From contig NZ_AZSU01000001.1 in assembly GCF_000511955.1 (NCBI RefSeq), positions 293,872-353,767 of the forward strand: a stretch of DNA of 59,896 nt, in the 5' to 3' direction. Numbering within the stretch: the stretch's first letter is position 1; each line of letters begins with the position of its first letter. A program made the translations under genes and the position numbers. Below, one piece after another: positions 33,138 through 41,687 of this stretch. The stretch is from [Clostridium] ultunense DSM 10521. GTDB taxonomy: Bacteria > Bacillota > Clostridia > Tissierellales > Tepidimicrobiaceae. The notes below the pieces were generated by a model. That model saw only the letters and a program-made list of their open reading frames with translations, did not search any database and was not told where the DNA came from.

Positions 33138-34157
33138 ATGGCTAAAGTAAAACTTGGTATTATAGGACTGGGAAGATTAGGAAGAAACCATGCCGCTAAT
33201 ATCCACTATAAAATACCTAATGCGGAGTTAACTGCCATATGTAGCACAGTTCAAGAAGAATTAGATAATGTAAAGATGGAGATGAATCCGAATTATGCTA
33301 TATTAGACTATATGGAATTGCTTAATATAGAGGAATTAGATGGCGTGGTAATAGCTTCCAATTCGGCTTTTCATTGTGAAATGATATGCAATGCTGCTAA
33401 AGCTGGTATAAAAAATATATTTTGCGAAAAACCTCTTGGAATGACTTTGGAGGAAATTGATGTAATAAAGGAAACAGTAGAAAAACATCAAGTAAACATA
33501 TTCCAAATAGGTTTTAATCGTAGATTTGATAAATCTTTAATAAAAATGAAAGAACAAATTGATAAAGGCTTTATAGGTAAACCAATCCTTATTAAAATGG
33601 TAAACAGAGACCCAGCATCTATGGCAGAATATATTATTAAATTTAGTCCAACTAGCGGTGGATTGGTGTTCGATATGTTAACCCATGATTATGATTTAGC
33701 AAGATGGCTTATTAGTTCAGATGCAGATATTGTCTTTGGTATGGGCGGTGTCTTTGTTTATGAGGGTTTAAGAGAAGTAAACGATATAGACAATTGTACT
33801 ATTTCCATAGGATTTAAAAACGGAGTTATGGGTTTAATGGAAACCTCTAGAAATTGTACCTATGGATATCATGTTGAAATAGAGGTATATGGCACTGAAG
33901 GCTCTGTTAGAATGGGGACCCTTCCAAATAAAGATAGGCTAGTTTCTCTTAATAAAGATGGAGCAAGTGTGGAATGTGTAGAATGGTTCTTCGAATTTTG
34001 GGAACCAACCTTTGAAGCTGAAATTCAACATTTTGTAAACTGTATACAAAATGATACCCAGCCTATTGTAGGTCTCATAGATGGATATAAGGCAGTTAAG
34101 TGGGCCTTTGCAGCCAAAGAGGCAGTAGATAAACGAACTGTTATTAAAATGAAATAG
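33138..34157 (+). CDS. Gfo/Idh/MocA oxidoreductase, probable inositol dehydrogenase paralogue
   Basis: A 339-residue NAD(P)-dependent dehydrogenase. The Rossmann motif is GIIGLGRLGRNHA near the N-terminus. EKPLG (about residue 97) carries the catalytic Lys, and THDYDLARWL the catalytic Asp/His region. It resembles scyllo-inositol dehydrogenases (IolX/IolW type) and inositol 2-dehydrogenases; a second, closer IolG is at 44571. The two share 30-40% by eye, with the same FNRRFD block. It likely lets the cell use another inositol isomer. It is first in the unit with lacI, behind the 32878 promoter and operator. Confidence 0.83.
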   Translation: MAKVKLGIIGLGRLGRNHAANIHYKIPNAELTAICSTVQEELDNVKMEMNPNYAILDYMELLNIEELDGVVIASNSAFHCEMICNAAKAGIKNIFCEKPLGMTLEEIDVIKETVEKHQVNIFQIGFNRRFDKSLIKMKEQIDKGFIGKPILIKMVNRDPASMAEYIIKFSPTSGGLVFDMLTHDYDLARWLISSDADIVFGMGGVFVYEGLREVNDIDNCTISIGFKNGVMGLMETSRNCTYGYHVEIEVYGTEGSVRMGTLPNKDRLVSLNKDGASVECVEWFFEFWEPTFEAEIQHFVNCIQNDTQPIVGLIDGYKAVKWAFAAKEAVDKRTVIKMK

Positions 34158-34259
34158 AGTATGTTTAAATTAAGAATTTCTATAGATTACGATATATTTG
34201 TAAGTGTGTAATAAGAGTAAATAGTATTGTAGGAAGTTTTTGGATAAGGGGATTAGAGT

Positions 34260-35252
34260 ATGAGCATAACTATAAAGGATATTGCAAGATCATTAGGGAT
34301 ATCTTATTCTTCAGTTTCCCGAGCCTTGAATAATAAACCTGGTGTAAGTAATGAAACTAGAAAACGCGTTATTGCCGAAGCAAAAAAGATGGGATATAAA
34401 CCTAATGATATGGCAAGGGGATTAGTAAAAAAACAAACTAATACAATTGGAGTTATAATTCCAGATATAGCCAACTCTTTTTTTGGAGAAGTTACTGAAG
34501 GGATAATTGAGACTGCTAATGAGAATGGTTATACAGTATTTTTATGTATTACAAATTGGAATATGGAAATTGAAAAAGAGTACCTGAGAACTTTACAAGA
34601 AAAGAGAGTGGATGGAATAATATTAAAATCTTCTAAAGATGAAGAAGAGCGTAAATATAAAGATGAAATTAATGTTCCTTACATACTGTTAGAGGGAAGA
34701 CCTACTTATGGAAATAGTTTTGTTGGGGTGAATAATAAAAGAGGTGGTTATACTGGTACTAAATATCTATTAAAGCAAGGATATAGAAATATTGCTTTTG
34801 CAGGGGGGTCAAAAGATTCTTACACCAATATGCAAAGAGTAGAGGGGTATATTGATGCGTTAGAAGAACACGATATTCCAATTAATAAGGAATTGATTTT
34901 ATATAATGATTTTACAGCAAAAGGGGGATATAAATTAGCAGAAAAATTGTTAAATAATGATAAAAAAATTGATGCCATATTCGCAGGTAATGATGTTATT
35001 GCTTTAGGGGTACTAGATTATGCCACTACCCATGGTTTTAGCATTCCTGAAGAGTTAGGGGTCCTAGGATTTGATGATATTTTTTATGCAGAATTACCTC
35101 AAATTCAACTAACTACTATACACCAACCCAAATATGAATTAGGAAAGTATGCATTAGAAATTTTAATAGATGATATCCATGAAGGAAAAGATAGAACGTG
35201 TAAAAGTATTATACTAGAGCCAAAGTTAATAGTAAGGAGTACTACAAGATAG
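34260..35252 (+). CDS. LacI-family regulator of the inositol regulon
   Basis: A 330-residue LacI/GalR-type regulator. The N-terminal helix-turn-helix and hinge read ITIKDIARSLGISYSSVSRALNNKPGVS and continue to RKRVIAEAKKMGYKPN. The periplasmic-binding-protein-like domain contains TIGVIIPDIANSFFGEV and, near the C-terminus, LGVLGFDDIFYAELP. It sits in the inositol regulon and should bind the three CAAACGTTTG sites at 32920, 35704 and 36017; one of these precedes its own unit, so it is probably autoregulated. The effector, probably inositol or a catabolite, is inferred. The ATG follows AAGGGGATTAGAGT. Confidence 0.88.
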   Translation: MSITIKDIARSLGISYSSVSRALNNKPGVSNETRKRVIAEAKKMGYKPNDMARGLVKKQTNTIGVIIPDIANSFFGEVTEGIIETANENGYTVFLCITNWNMEIEKEYLRTLQEKRVDGIILKSSKDEEERKYKDEINVPYILLEGRPTYGNSFVGVNNKRGGYTGTKYLLKQGYRNIAFAGGSKDSYTNMQRVEGYIDALEEHDIPINKELILYNDFTAKGGYKLAEKLLNNDKKIDAIFAGNDVIALGVLDYATTHGFSIPEELGVLGFDDIFYAELPQIQLTTIHQPKYELGKYALEILIDDIHEGKDRTCKSIILEPKLIVRSTTR

Positions 35253-35325
35253 CTATTTAGCTATTTCAGTAATTATATATATTAGATTTTAATGCATTAG
35301 TCTACAGGTTTTTATGTTAGATTTA

Positions 35326-35387
35326 AGTCAGTAATTTTGTTTAAATGGTTATTTCAATTATATTTAGACAAGATTACTGACTATTTT
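35326..35387 (+). terminator. terminator after lacI
   Basis: AGTCAGTAATTTTGT pairs with ACAAGATTACTGACT (one mismatch) across a 31-base AT-rich loop, followed by TATTTTTAT. Confidence 0.75.
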
Positions 35388-35664
35388 TATAACGGAAGAA
35401 AAGTTCCCACTTATAAAATATTGATTAAAAAATACTTGATCTAATTGAGTTTTAAAAAAGTTACTTTTAATTTTTTTGCAAAGGCTTTTTTATTATCTAA
35501 AATCTATAGAAGTAATTATATATGAGAAATTTTAATTATATTGTATAGTCAAATATGAGTTTTCTAAAAAATTTAAAATTTTTAATGTTCATTCAAAGCT
35601 TGCTTTCTTACAGTTTTAAACAGAATAGTTTTCAGACTATTTTAAATTATATAAATAAATTTTA

Positions 35665-35693
35665 TTGACATATGTTTTCATAAATCGTATAAT
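35665..35693 (+). promoter_or_regulatory. sigmaA promoter of the main inositol operon
   Basis: TTGACA (35665-35670), 17-base spacer, TATAAT (35688-35693). It matches the 32878 promoter at both hexamers and in the shared TCGTATAATATAA block around the -10. Confidence 0.9.
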
Positions 35694-35700
35694 ATAATAA

Positions 35701-35717
35701 ACTCAAACGTTTGCTAA
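35701..35717. promoter_or_regulatory. LacI-type operator O2
   Basis: ACTCAAACGTTTGCTAA, identical over 17 bases to the operator at 32917. It lies just downstream of the -10 element. Confidence 0.82.
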
Positions 35718-35892
35718 ACCTTTTTTAAAAGTAATATTTAATTGAATAGTTTTTCATAGGAAAATAAGACTAGATTGTAAACGATTCTATAATAAATTAC
35801 TAGTAATAAAAGATATACAGTAATGATATTATATTTTTGTAGTTTATTCAAAAGGCACAAATATTTATATAAGGGGGTTTGGAGGGGAGAAG

Positions 35893-35928
35893 ATGTCTAT
35901 AAATCTAAGTTATAAGCCTTCTGAATAG
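35893..35928 (+). CDS. 11-codon leader mini-ORF (candidate)
   Basis: MSINLSYKPSE with a strong ribosome site, GGAGGGGAGAAG, 7 bases before the ATG. It lies about 190 bases after the operon promoter and 190 bases before the first structural gene. It could be a leader peptide, or the strong site may simply be chance in a G-rich patch. No stem-loop pairing around it was worked out. Confidence 0.35.
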   Translation: MSINLSYKPSE

Positions 35929-36016
35929 AGTTACAGAAAACTTTTTATAGAAAATTTATTCCAATTAATATATAAATTATTATAGAAAACTAGTCTGCCC
36001 CTTTTTCAAAACGGGA

Positions 36017-36026
36017 CAAACGTTTG
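36017..36026. promoter_or_regulatory. LacI-type operator O3 in the leader
   Basis: CAAACGTTTG (flanked GGA...CAAA) lies 313 bases downstream of O2, far from a promoter. It may form a repression loop with O2 or act as a roadblock. Confidence 0.75.
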
Positions 36027-36118
36027 CAAAAGACAGAAGATTCACAATATATCACTATATCATAACGTAAAAAATAGCTTAGTTACTTATCTGTTAAATT
36101 AAAATAGGAGGGAAAGCA

Positions 36119-37063
36119 ATGAAAAAATTTTTAGCACTGATGTTAGTGTTAATGTTGGTTGCAACTGGATGTTCTGGGGACAAAAAAACTGAAGTTGCAG
36201 GTAGCGATGGAGACATAAAAATAGGTTATGCTATTAATAATATGAATGATACTTTCCAAACTTATATAGTTGATGCCGCCAAAGAAAAAGCAGATGAATA
36301 CGGCTATAGTATTGATATTCAAGATGCCCAGGAAGACGTAATTAAACAACAAGATCAAGTAAATGCCATGATAGAGCAGGGTGTTGATGCAATTATAGTA
36401 GTTCCTGTAGATACATCTGCTATGGACCCTATAACCAAGGCTGTAACAGAGGCTGGTATTCCATTGGTATATGTTAATAGAAATCCATTTGGTGAAGGAG
36501 ATATTCCGGAAGGAGTATTTTACGTTGGTTCTCAAGAAATAGTTGCGGGACAATTCCAAGGAGAGTATTTAATTAAATTAATGGGAGAAGAAGGTGGAGT
36601 TGCAATACTAATGGGGATATTAAGCAATGAAGGGGCAGTAAAGAGAACTGAAGGAAATGAAGAAATATTAAGCCAATATCCAGGAATCAAAATTTTAGCA
36701 AAGGAATCTGGAAATTGGCAAAAAGATCAGGGGATGGACATAACTGAAAACTGGTTAACAGCCTATGGAGATGAATTAAATGCCATACTTGCTAATAATG
36801 ATGAAATGGCTTTAGGAGCCCTTAATGCATTAGAAACTGCAGGGAGAAACGATGTAATCGTAATGGGAATAGATGCAATTCCAGATGCTGTAAAACTGGT
36901 GGCAGAGGGTAAAATGGCTGCAACAGTTCTTCAAGATGCTGATGGACAAGGTCATGGAGCAGTAGAGGTTGTTCATAATGCATTGGAAGGTAATGAACAA
37001 GATTCGATTAGATGGATTGATTTTGTATTGATAACCCCTGAAAATGTTGCAGACTTTCAATAA
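36119..37063 (+). CDS. inositol-regulon ABC transporter substrate-binding lipoprotein
   Basis: A 314-residue sugar-binding lipoprotein of the RbsB/ribose-type family. The signal peptide ends in the lipobox VATGC with Cys18 as the lipid anchor. The mature domain reads IKIGYAINNMNDTFQTYIVDAAKEKADEYG and QVNAMIEQGVDAIIVVPVDTSAMDPI. Later blocks are AILANNDEMALGALNALE and GIDAIPDAVKLV. It delivers substrate to the ATPase and permease that follow. myo-Inositol (IbpA-like) is inferred from the surrounding iol genes. The ATG follows AGGAGGGAAAGCA. The operon promoter is 35665, about 420 bases upstream. Confidence 0.9.
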   Translation: MKKFLALMLVLMLVATGCSGDKKTEVAGSDGDIKIGYAINNMNDTFQTYIVDAAKEKADEYGYSIDIQDAQEDVIKQQDQVNAMIEQGVDAIIVVPVDTSAMDPITKAVTEAGIPLVYVNRNPFGEGDIPEGVFYVGSQEIVAGQFQGEYLIKLMGEEGGVAILMGILSNEGAVKRTEGNEEILSQYPGIKILAKESGNWQKDQGMDITENWLTAYGDELNAILANNDEMALGALNALETAGRNDVIVMGIDAIPDAVKLVAEGKMAATVLQDADGQGHGAVEVVHNALEGNEQDSIRWIDFVLITPENVADFQ

Positions 37064-37150
37064 ATGGTATTGCTATTTAATTATTTGGAAATTTAGTTAA
37101 TATGGGATGGGGGTATTCTCTATCCCATATTAATAAAGTGAGGGATGATT

Positions 37151-38677
37151 ATGACTGAAGATAGAAACATTTTAGAGATGAAAAATATTGTTAAGAGATT
37201 TCCAGGGGTCCAAGCATTAAAGGGAGTAAACCTAAATGTAAAATATGGTGAGATACATGCATTGCTTGGAGAAAATGGGGCAGGGAAATCAACCCTTGTA
37301 AAATGTTTAATAGGTATATATCAGAAGACTTCCGGAGAGATACTATTTGAGGATGAATGCATAGATAATTACACTACAGCTGACGCATTAAGATTGGGAA
37401 TTTCAATGATTCATCAGGAACTCTCTCCTATTGAACATAGGTCTATAATGGAAAATATTTGGTTAGGCAGGGAACCAAAGACTAAACTTGGATTAGTGGA
37501 TCATAAGAAGATGTATGAAATGACCAAAGAAGTTTTAAAAAGAATAGATTTAGATGAAGACCCTAAAACATTAATGGCTGATTTACCAGTAGCTAAAATT
37601 CAGATGATAGAAATTGCTAAAGCAATTTCCTATGATGCAAAACTAATAATTATGGATGAACCTACATCTGCATTGACAAACAAGGAAATTGAACAATTAT
37701 TTATAATTATGAGAAAGTTAAAGGAGGAAGGTAAATCCATAATATATATTTCTCATAAGTTAGAGGAAATTTTTACAATTTGCGATACAATTACCGTTTA
37801 TCGAGATGGAGAATATATTGGTACTGAAAGAGTATCTGATATAGATACTCCTACTTTGATAAAAATGATGGTTGGGAGAAATGTAAACGAATTATATCCA
37901 AAAGTTAAATGTGATATTGATGATATTAAATTAGAAGTCAATAACCTGGCTAGTGAAGGTGCATTTAAAGGTGTATCTTTTAACGTAAGAAAGGGAGAAA
38001 TATTTGGAGTTGCTGGACTAGTGGGTTCAGGTAGAACTGAATTGATTGAAACTTTGTTTGGACTAAGGGAAAAAACATATGGGCAAATAAAGATTGATGG
38101 GAAGGAAGTAGATATTCGCAATCCGCAAGAAGCAAAGGGAAGGAAAATGGCCCTTTTAACAGAAGATAGACGTTTAAATGGAATATTTCCGATGTTAACG
38201 GTTTTTCAGAATATAACTATAGCTAATCTATCTCGATATAAAAATAAGTTCAGATTATTTAATCATAAAGAAGCTATTAGGGATGTAAATGAGTATATAG
38301 AAAGTATACAGATAAAAACTCCATCAATATATCAAAGGATGGAAAACCTTAGTGGTGGAAATCAACAAAAAGTACTTGTTGCCAGATGGTTGATGACTAG
38401 TCCTGAAATACTCATAATGGATGAGCCTACCAGAGGTATTGATGTAGGTGCAAAAGCAGAAATATATAAACTGATAGGTATTCTTGCAGAACAGGGGAAA
38501 AGCGTTATTTTAGTTTCTTCAGAATTGCCCGAAGTGATGGGGATGAGTGATAGGATAATGGTAATGCATGAGGGACGGGTAGCGGGCATATTAAATAATT
38601 CAAAGGATTTAACCCAGGAAGAAATTATGCATTACGCTACGGGGCAAATCATAGAGGACAAGGCTGAATATATGTAA
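37151..38677 (+). CDS. inositol-type ABC importer ATPase (RbsA-like, two domains)
   Basis: A 508-residue protein with two fused ABC domains, as in RbsA/MglA. The first carries the Walker A motif GENGAGKST near residue 40, then LIIMDEPTSAL and ISHKLEEIF. The second, from about residue 255, carries GLVGSGRTELIE, the signature LSGGNQQKVLVARWL and ILIMDEPTRGIDVGAK. It energises uptake of the substrate bound by the lipoprotein encoded upstream. ATG 37151 is preceded by GTGAGGGATGATT; an in-frame ATG at 37145 lies inside that region. The intergenic gaps to its neighbours are short, and it is in one operon with the lipoprotein and permease. Confidence 0.9.
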   Translation: MTEDRNILEMKNIVKRFPGVQALKGVNLNVKYGEIHALLGENGAGKSTLVKCLIGIYQKTSGEILFEDECIDNYTTADALRLGISMIHQELSPIEHRSIMENIWLGREPKTKLGLVDHKKMYEMTKEVLKRIDLDEDPKTLMADLPVAKIQMIEIAKAISYDAKLIIMDEPTSALTNKEIEQLFIIMRKLKEEGKSIIYISHKLEEIFTICDTITVYRDGEYIGTERVSDIDTPTLIKMMVGRNVNELYPKVKCDIDDIKLEVNNLASEGAFKGVSFNVRKGEIFGVAGLVGSGRTELIETLFGLREKTYGQIKIDGKEVDIRNPQEAKGRKMALLTEDRRLNGIFPMLTVFQNITIANLSRYKNKFRLFNHKEAIRDVNEYIESIQIKTPSIYQRMENLSGGNQQKVLVARWLMTSPEILIMDEPTRGIDVGAKAEIYKLIGILAEQGKSVILVSSELPEVMGMSDRIMVMHEGRVAGILNNSKDLTQEEIMHYATGQIIEDKAEYM

Positions 38678-38691
38678 GGAGTTGAAGATCT

Positions 38692-39735
38692 ATGGATATG
38701 AACACGAAAGAAATAAACAGAAATACAAAAATTAGTAATCAAAATATTGGTTCAGTAAAGAAGAAATCCACATTTATAGAAATATGGAAAAAATATAGTA
38801 TAGCGTTTGTATTACTTATGATGATAGTAGCTATATCGATAGTAGAGCCAAAGTTTTTATCTTCCAAAAATATATTTAATGTTTTAACCCAGGCTTCTAT
38901 TTTTGGAATAATGTCTCTAGGCCTAACTTTAGTTATTATATCAAAAGGGATAGATTTATCAGCAGGCTCATTATTAGCTTTGGCAGGAATAGTAGCCGCT
39001 AGTTTAGGACAGGTTGCCAATGCAACACCCAAATTTTATCCAAATATAGGAGAATTGCCGCTAATTATCCCTATTTTAGTAGCTCTTGGTATTGGAGGTA
39101 TACTTGGTGCGATAAATGGAGGATTAATAGCCTTCACTAGAATACCTCCATTTATTGCAACTCTTGGTATGACTACTATTGCAAGGGGATTCACTTTAAT
39201 GTATACAGGCGGCAAACCGATTAGCCAGCTTACACCGCAGTTTACTTTTTTAGGAGATAAAATAGGCATTCTACCTATCCCTGTTTTAATATATGGGATT
39301 ATGATATTTATAACCTGGACTATATTAAACTATACCAGTTTTGGGAAAAACATATATGCTATAGGCGGTAATATTCATGCAGCTGAAGTTTCAGGTGTGA
39401 ATGTAAAAAAGAATATGGTACTTATATATATGTATGCTGGGCTTATGTATGGAGTTGCAGCTTTAGTTTTTGCAGGCCGCGTAGGAAGTGTACACCCTGG
39501 AGCAGCTACAGGATATGAATTAACGGCTATTGCAGCTACAACTATAGGTGGAACCAGCCATGCTGGTGGTATTGGAACAATAGGTGGTGCAGTAATAGGT
39601 GCATTAATACTCAGTGTTCTCAGAAATGGCTTAACTTTACTTGGTGTCCAAGCCTATTGGCAACAAATAGTAGAGGGAGCAATAATTGTAGGTGCAGTTA
39701 TTGTGGATATGAGGAAACATAAAAAGAGAAATTAA
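38692..39735 (+). CDS. inositol-type ABC importer permease (RbsC-like)
   Basis: A 347-residue membrane protein of the RbsC/XylH permease family. About ten hydrophobic segments are visible, with the motifs ASIFGIMSLGLTLVIISKGIDLSAGSLLALAG and GAINGGLIAFTRIPPFIATLGMTTIARG. The later NYTSFGKNIYAIGGNIHAAEVSGVNV and GRVGSVHPGAATGYELTAIAATTIGGTS are typical. It forms the pore for the preceding ATPase and lipoprotein. The N-terminal 25 residues are polar and Asn/Lys-rich, perhaps a cytoplasmic tail. The ATG follows AAGGAGTTGAAGATCT. Confidence 0.9.
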   Translation: MDMNTKEINRNTKISNQNIGSVKKKSTFIEIWKKYSIAFVLLMMIVAISIVEPKFLSSKNIFNVLTQASIFGIMSLGLTLVIISKGIDLSAGSLLALAGIVAASLGQVANATPKFYPNIGELPLIIPILVALGIGGILGAINGGLIAFTRIPPFIATLGMTTIARGFTLMYTGGKPISQLTPQFTFLGDKIGILPIPVLIYGIMIFITWTILNYTSFGKNIYAIGGNIHAAEVSGVNVKKNMVLIYMYAGLMYGVAALVFAGRVGSVHPGAATGYELTAIAATTIGGTSHAGGIGTIGGAVIGALILSVLRNGLTLLGVQAYWQQIVEGAIIVGAVIVDMRKHKKRN

Positions 39736-39823
39736 TGCTTTGTTAAATATATTTTGCATAGTTGATGGTATTACAATTTTATAGGATTATTCTAATTGAC
39801 AAATGTTACAGAAAGGAGATATT

Positions 39824-40816
39824 ATGAATAATTTAAAATTTAAAGAAAAAGTAGATATGGATTTTGTAGCCATAGGTAGAGCAGCAGTGGATTTAAATCC
39901 AAATGAGATAAATAGGCCTATGGAAGAATCAGCAACTTTTACAAAATATTTAGGTGGTTCACCAGCAAATATTACCGTTGCTATGGCAGCCTTAGGGATG
40001 GAGACTGGGTTCATAGGGCGAGTAGCGGATGATCCTTTAGGTAGATTCGTTATAAACTATTTAAAAAGTAGGAATATAGATACCTCCAATGTGGTAGTAG
40101 ATAAATCCGGAGCAAAAACTGGACTAGCATTTCTAGAAGTGAAGTCTCCAGAGGATTGTAATATAACTATGTATCGGGATAATGTAGTAGATTTAAAGGT
40201 AGAAGTTAATGATATAAATGAAGAATATATTAAAAATGCAAAGGCATTATTAATATCGGGGACAGCCTTGGCAGATAGTCCTTCAAGAGAAGCCGTGTTC
40301 GCATGTTTGGAATTTGCAAGAAAACATAACACTATGGTGTTTTTCGATATAGATTACAGGCCCTATACGTGGAAATCAGCAGAAGAGACTTCCATATATT
40401 ATAATTTAGCAGCAGAAAAATGTGATGTAATAATCGGAACTAGGGAAGAATTCGATATGATGGAAATGTTGACTAACCCAAAGAATAAAGATGACTACGT
40501 TACAGCTAAGAAATGGTTTAATTTTAATGCAAAAATTGTAGTAATAAAACATGGAAAAAAAGGCTCTATTGCCTACACAAAAGAAGGAGGAGTAATTACT
40601 GGAGCAGTATTTCCAGTGATGCCAGTAAAGACCTTTGGCGCAGGAGATTCCTACGCAGGGGCATTTATTTATGGACTTATGAATGGACTTAGTATAGAAG
40701 AATCTATGGAATTAGGAGCAGCTTCTGCAGCCATTGTAGTGTCAAGCCATAGTTGTTCAGATGCCATGCCTACATTAGATGAGATTAGAGATTTCATAAA
40801 AAATTATGGTAAATAA
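39824..40816 (+). CDS. iolC: 5-dehydro-2-deoxygluconokinase
   Basis: A 330-residue sugar kinase of the PfkB/ribokinase family. In the inositol pathway it phosphorylates 5-dehydro-2-deoxygluconate (DKG) to its 6-phosphate. Motifs are AIGRAAVDLNPNEINRPMEESATFTKYLGGSPANITVAMA near the N-terminus and the anion hole TFGAGDSYAGAFIYGLM with the catalytic Asp near residue 275. The start at 39824 (MNNLKFKEKVDMD) has AAAGGAGATATT before it; the frame extends to 39803. It is between the transporter genes and the aldolase. Gene order and the IolC-type ELNPNEINRP-like block support the assignment. Confidence 0.92.
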   Translation: MNNLKFKEKVDMDFVAIGRAAVDLNPNEINRPMEESATFTKYLGGSPANITVAMAALGMETGFIGRVADDPLGRFVINYLKSRNIDTSNVVVDKSGAKTGLAFLEVKSPEDCNITMYRDNVVDLKVEVNDINEEYIKNAKALLISGTALADSPSREAVFACLEFARKHNTMVFFDIDYRPYTWKSAEETSIYYNLAAEKCDVIIGTREEFDMMEMLTNPKNKDDYVTAKKWFNFNAKIVVIKHGKKGSIAYTKEGGVITGAVFPVMPVKTFGAGDSYAGAFIYGLMNGLSIEESMELGAASAAIVVSSHSCSDAMPTLDEIRDFIKNYGK

Positions 40817-40830
40817 AAAGGGGTGTTTCT

Positions 40831-41661
40831 ATGTTAGTAAATATGAAAGGCATTTTAGAAGATGCTGTTAAGAGTAACAGAACAGTAGCTGCCTTTAATG
40901 TATTCGGATATGAGGACGCCAAGGCGGTAATAGAAGCTGCAGAAGAATCTAATGCCCCAGTTATACTCATGACTAACAAAGATGCAGTAGAATTTATGGA
41001 TATAGAATATTTTGCGAAGCTATTTGGCATTATGGCTAAAAAGGCTAAGGTGCCTGTATGTATCCATTTAGATCATGCTAAAGATTACGGCCTAATAGCC
41101 CGAGCTATTAAGGTAGGATATACCTCCGTAATGTATGATGGTTCTCAACTACCATTAGAAGAAAATATAGAGAATACGAAGGAAGTAGTAAAATTAGCTA
41201 ATGCCTGTAATGTTACAGTAGAAGGAGAAATAGGGTCAGTTGCATATAGTGATAAAAACCTAGATGTAAAAAGCATATATACTGAACCAGAAGAGGCAGA
41301 ATACTTTGCCAAAGAAACCAAAGTACACGCATTGGCAGCTGCTATTGGAACCTTGCATCGGATGCAAGTCCAAGAAGCTGAAATACAGTATGATAGATTA
41401 GAGAAAATAATAAAATTAATAGATACTCCCATAGTTATCCATGGCTCTACGGGAGTAAAGGATGAAGATTTACAAAGACTTACAAAATACAATGTAGGAA
41501 AAGTTAATATTGGTACCGCTCTTAGAATGGCCTTTGCAAATACTCTACGAGAAGAAATGGGGAACAATCCAAATATATTCGATAGAACCAAACTATTCAG
41601 AAGACCTATGGAGGAAGTTAAAAAGGTTGCAGTTAGTAAGATTAAGCTACTTGGTTGGTAA
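40831..41661 (+). CDS. iolJ: class II aldolase, IolJ type
   Basis: A 276-residue Zn-dependent class II fructose-bisphosphate aldolase family member. In this operon it should cleave 6-phospho-5-dehydro-2-deoxygluconate to malonate semialdehyde and dihydroxyacetone phosphate (IolJ). Motifs are IHLDHAKDYG (Zn His), SVMYDGSQLPLEENIENT, HALAAAIGTLHRM and IVIHGSTGVKDEDL. Distinction from ordinary Fba is by context. The ATG at 40831 follows AAAAGGGGTGTTTCT. It is short relative to some FBA enzymes but normal for IolJ. Confidence 0.87.
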   Translation: MLVNMKGILEDAVKSNRTVAAFNVFGYEDAKAVIEAAEESNAPVILMTNKDAVEFMDIEYFAKLFGIMAKKAKVPVCIHLDHAKDYGLIARAIKVGYTSVMYDGSQLPLEENIENTKEVVKLANACNVTVEGEIGSVAYSDKNLDVKSIYTEPEEAEYFAKETKVHALAAAIGTLHRMQVQEAEIQYDRLEKIIKLIDTPIVIHGSTGVKDEDLQRLTKYNVGKVNIGTALRMAFANTLREEMGNNPNIFDRTKLFRRPMEEVKKVAVSKIKLLGW

Positions 41662-41687
41662 GTCCAATGGGATAAGGGAGGGGTTAA

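Larger units (their letters stand above)
35253..36118. other. 866-base intergenic leader region of the inositol operon
   Basis: It holds, in order, the lacI terminator (35326-35387), a long AT-rich stretch without genes, a sigmaA promoter (35665-35693), the operators at 35701-35717 and 36017-36026, and a roughly 400-base leader with an 11-codon mini-ORF (35893-35928). No other coding region is seen. Confidence 0.75.

Noticed and set aside
32917-36026. CAAACGTTTG sites as CcpA catabolite elements
   Set aside because: They can partly resemble catabolite sites, but a LacI gene lies between them and the identical flanks suit a dedicated regulator. A dual role cannot be excluded.
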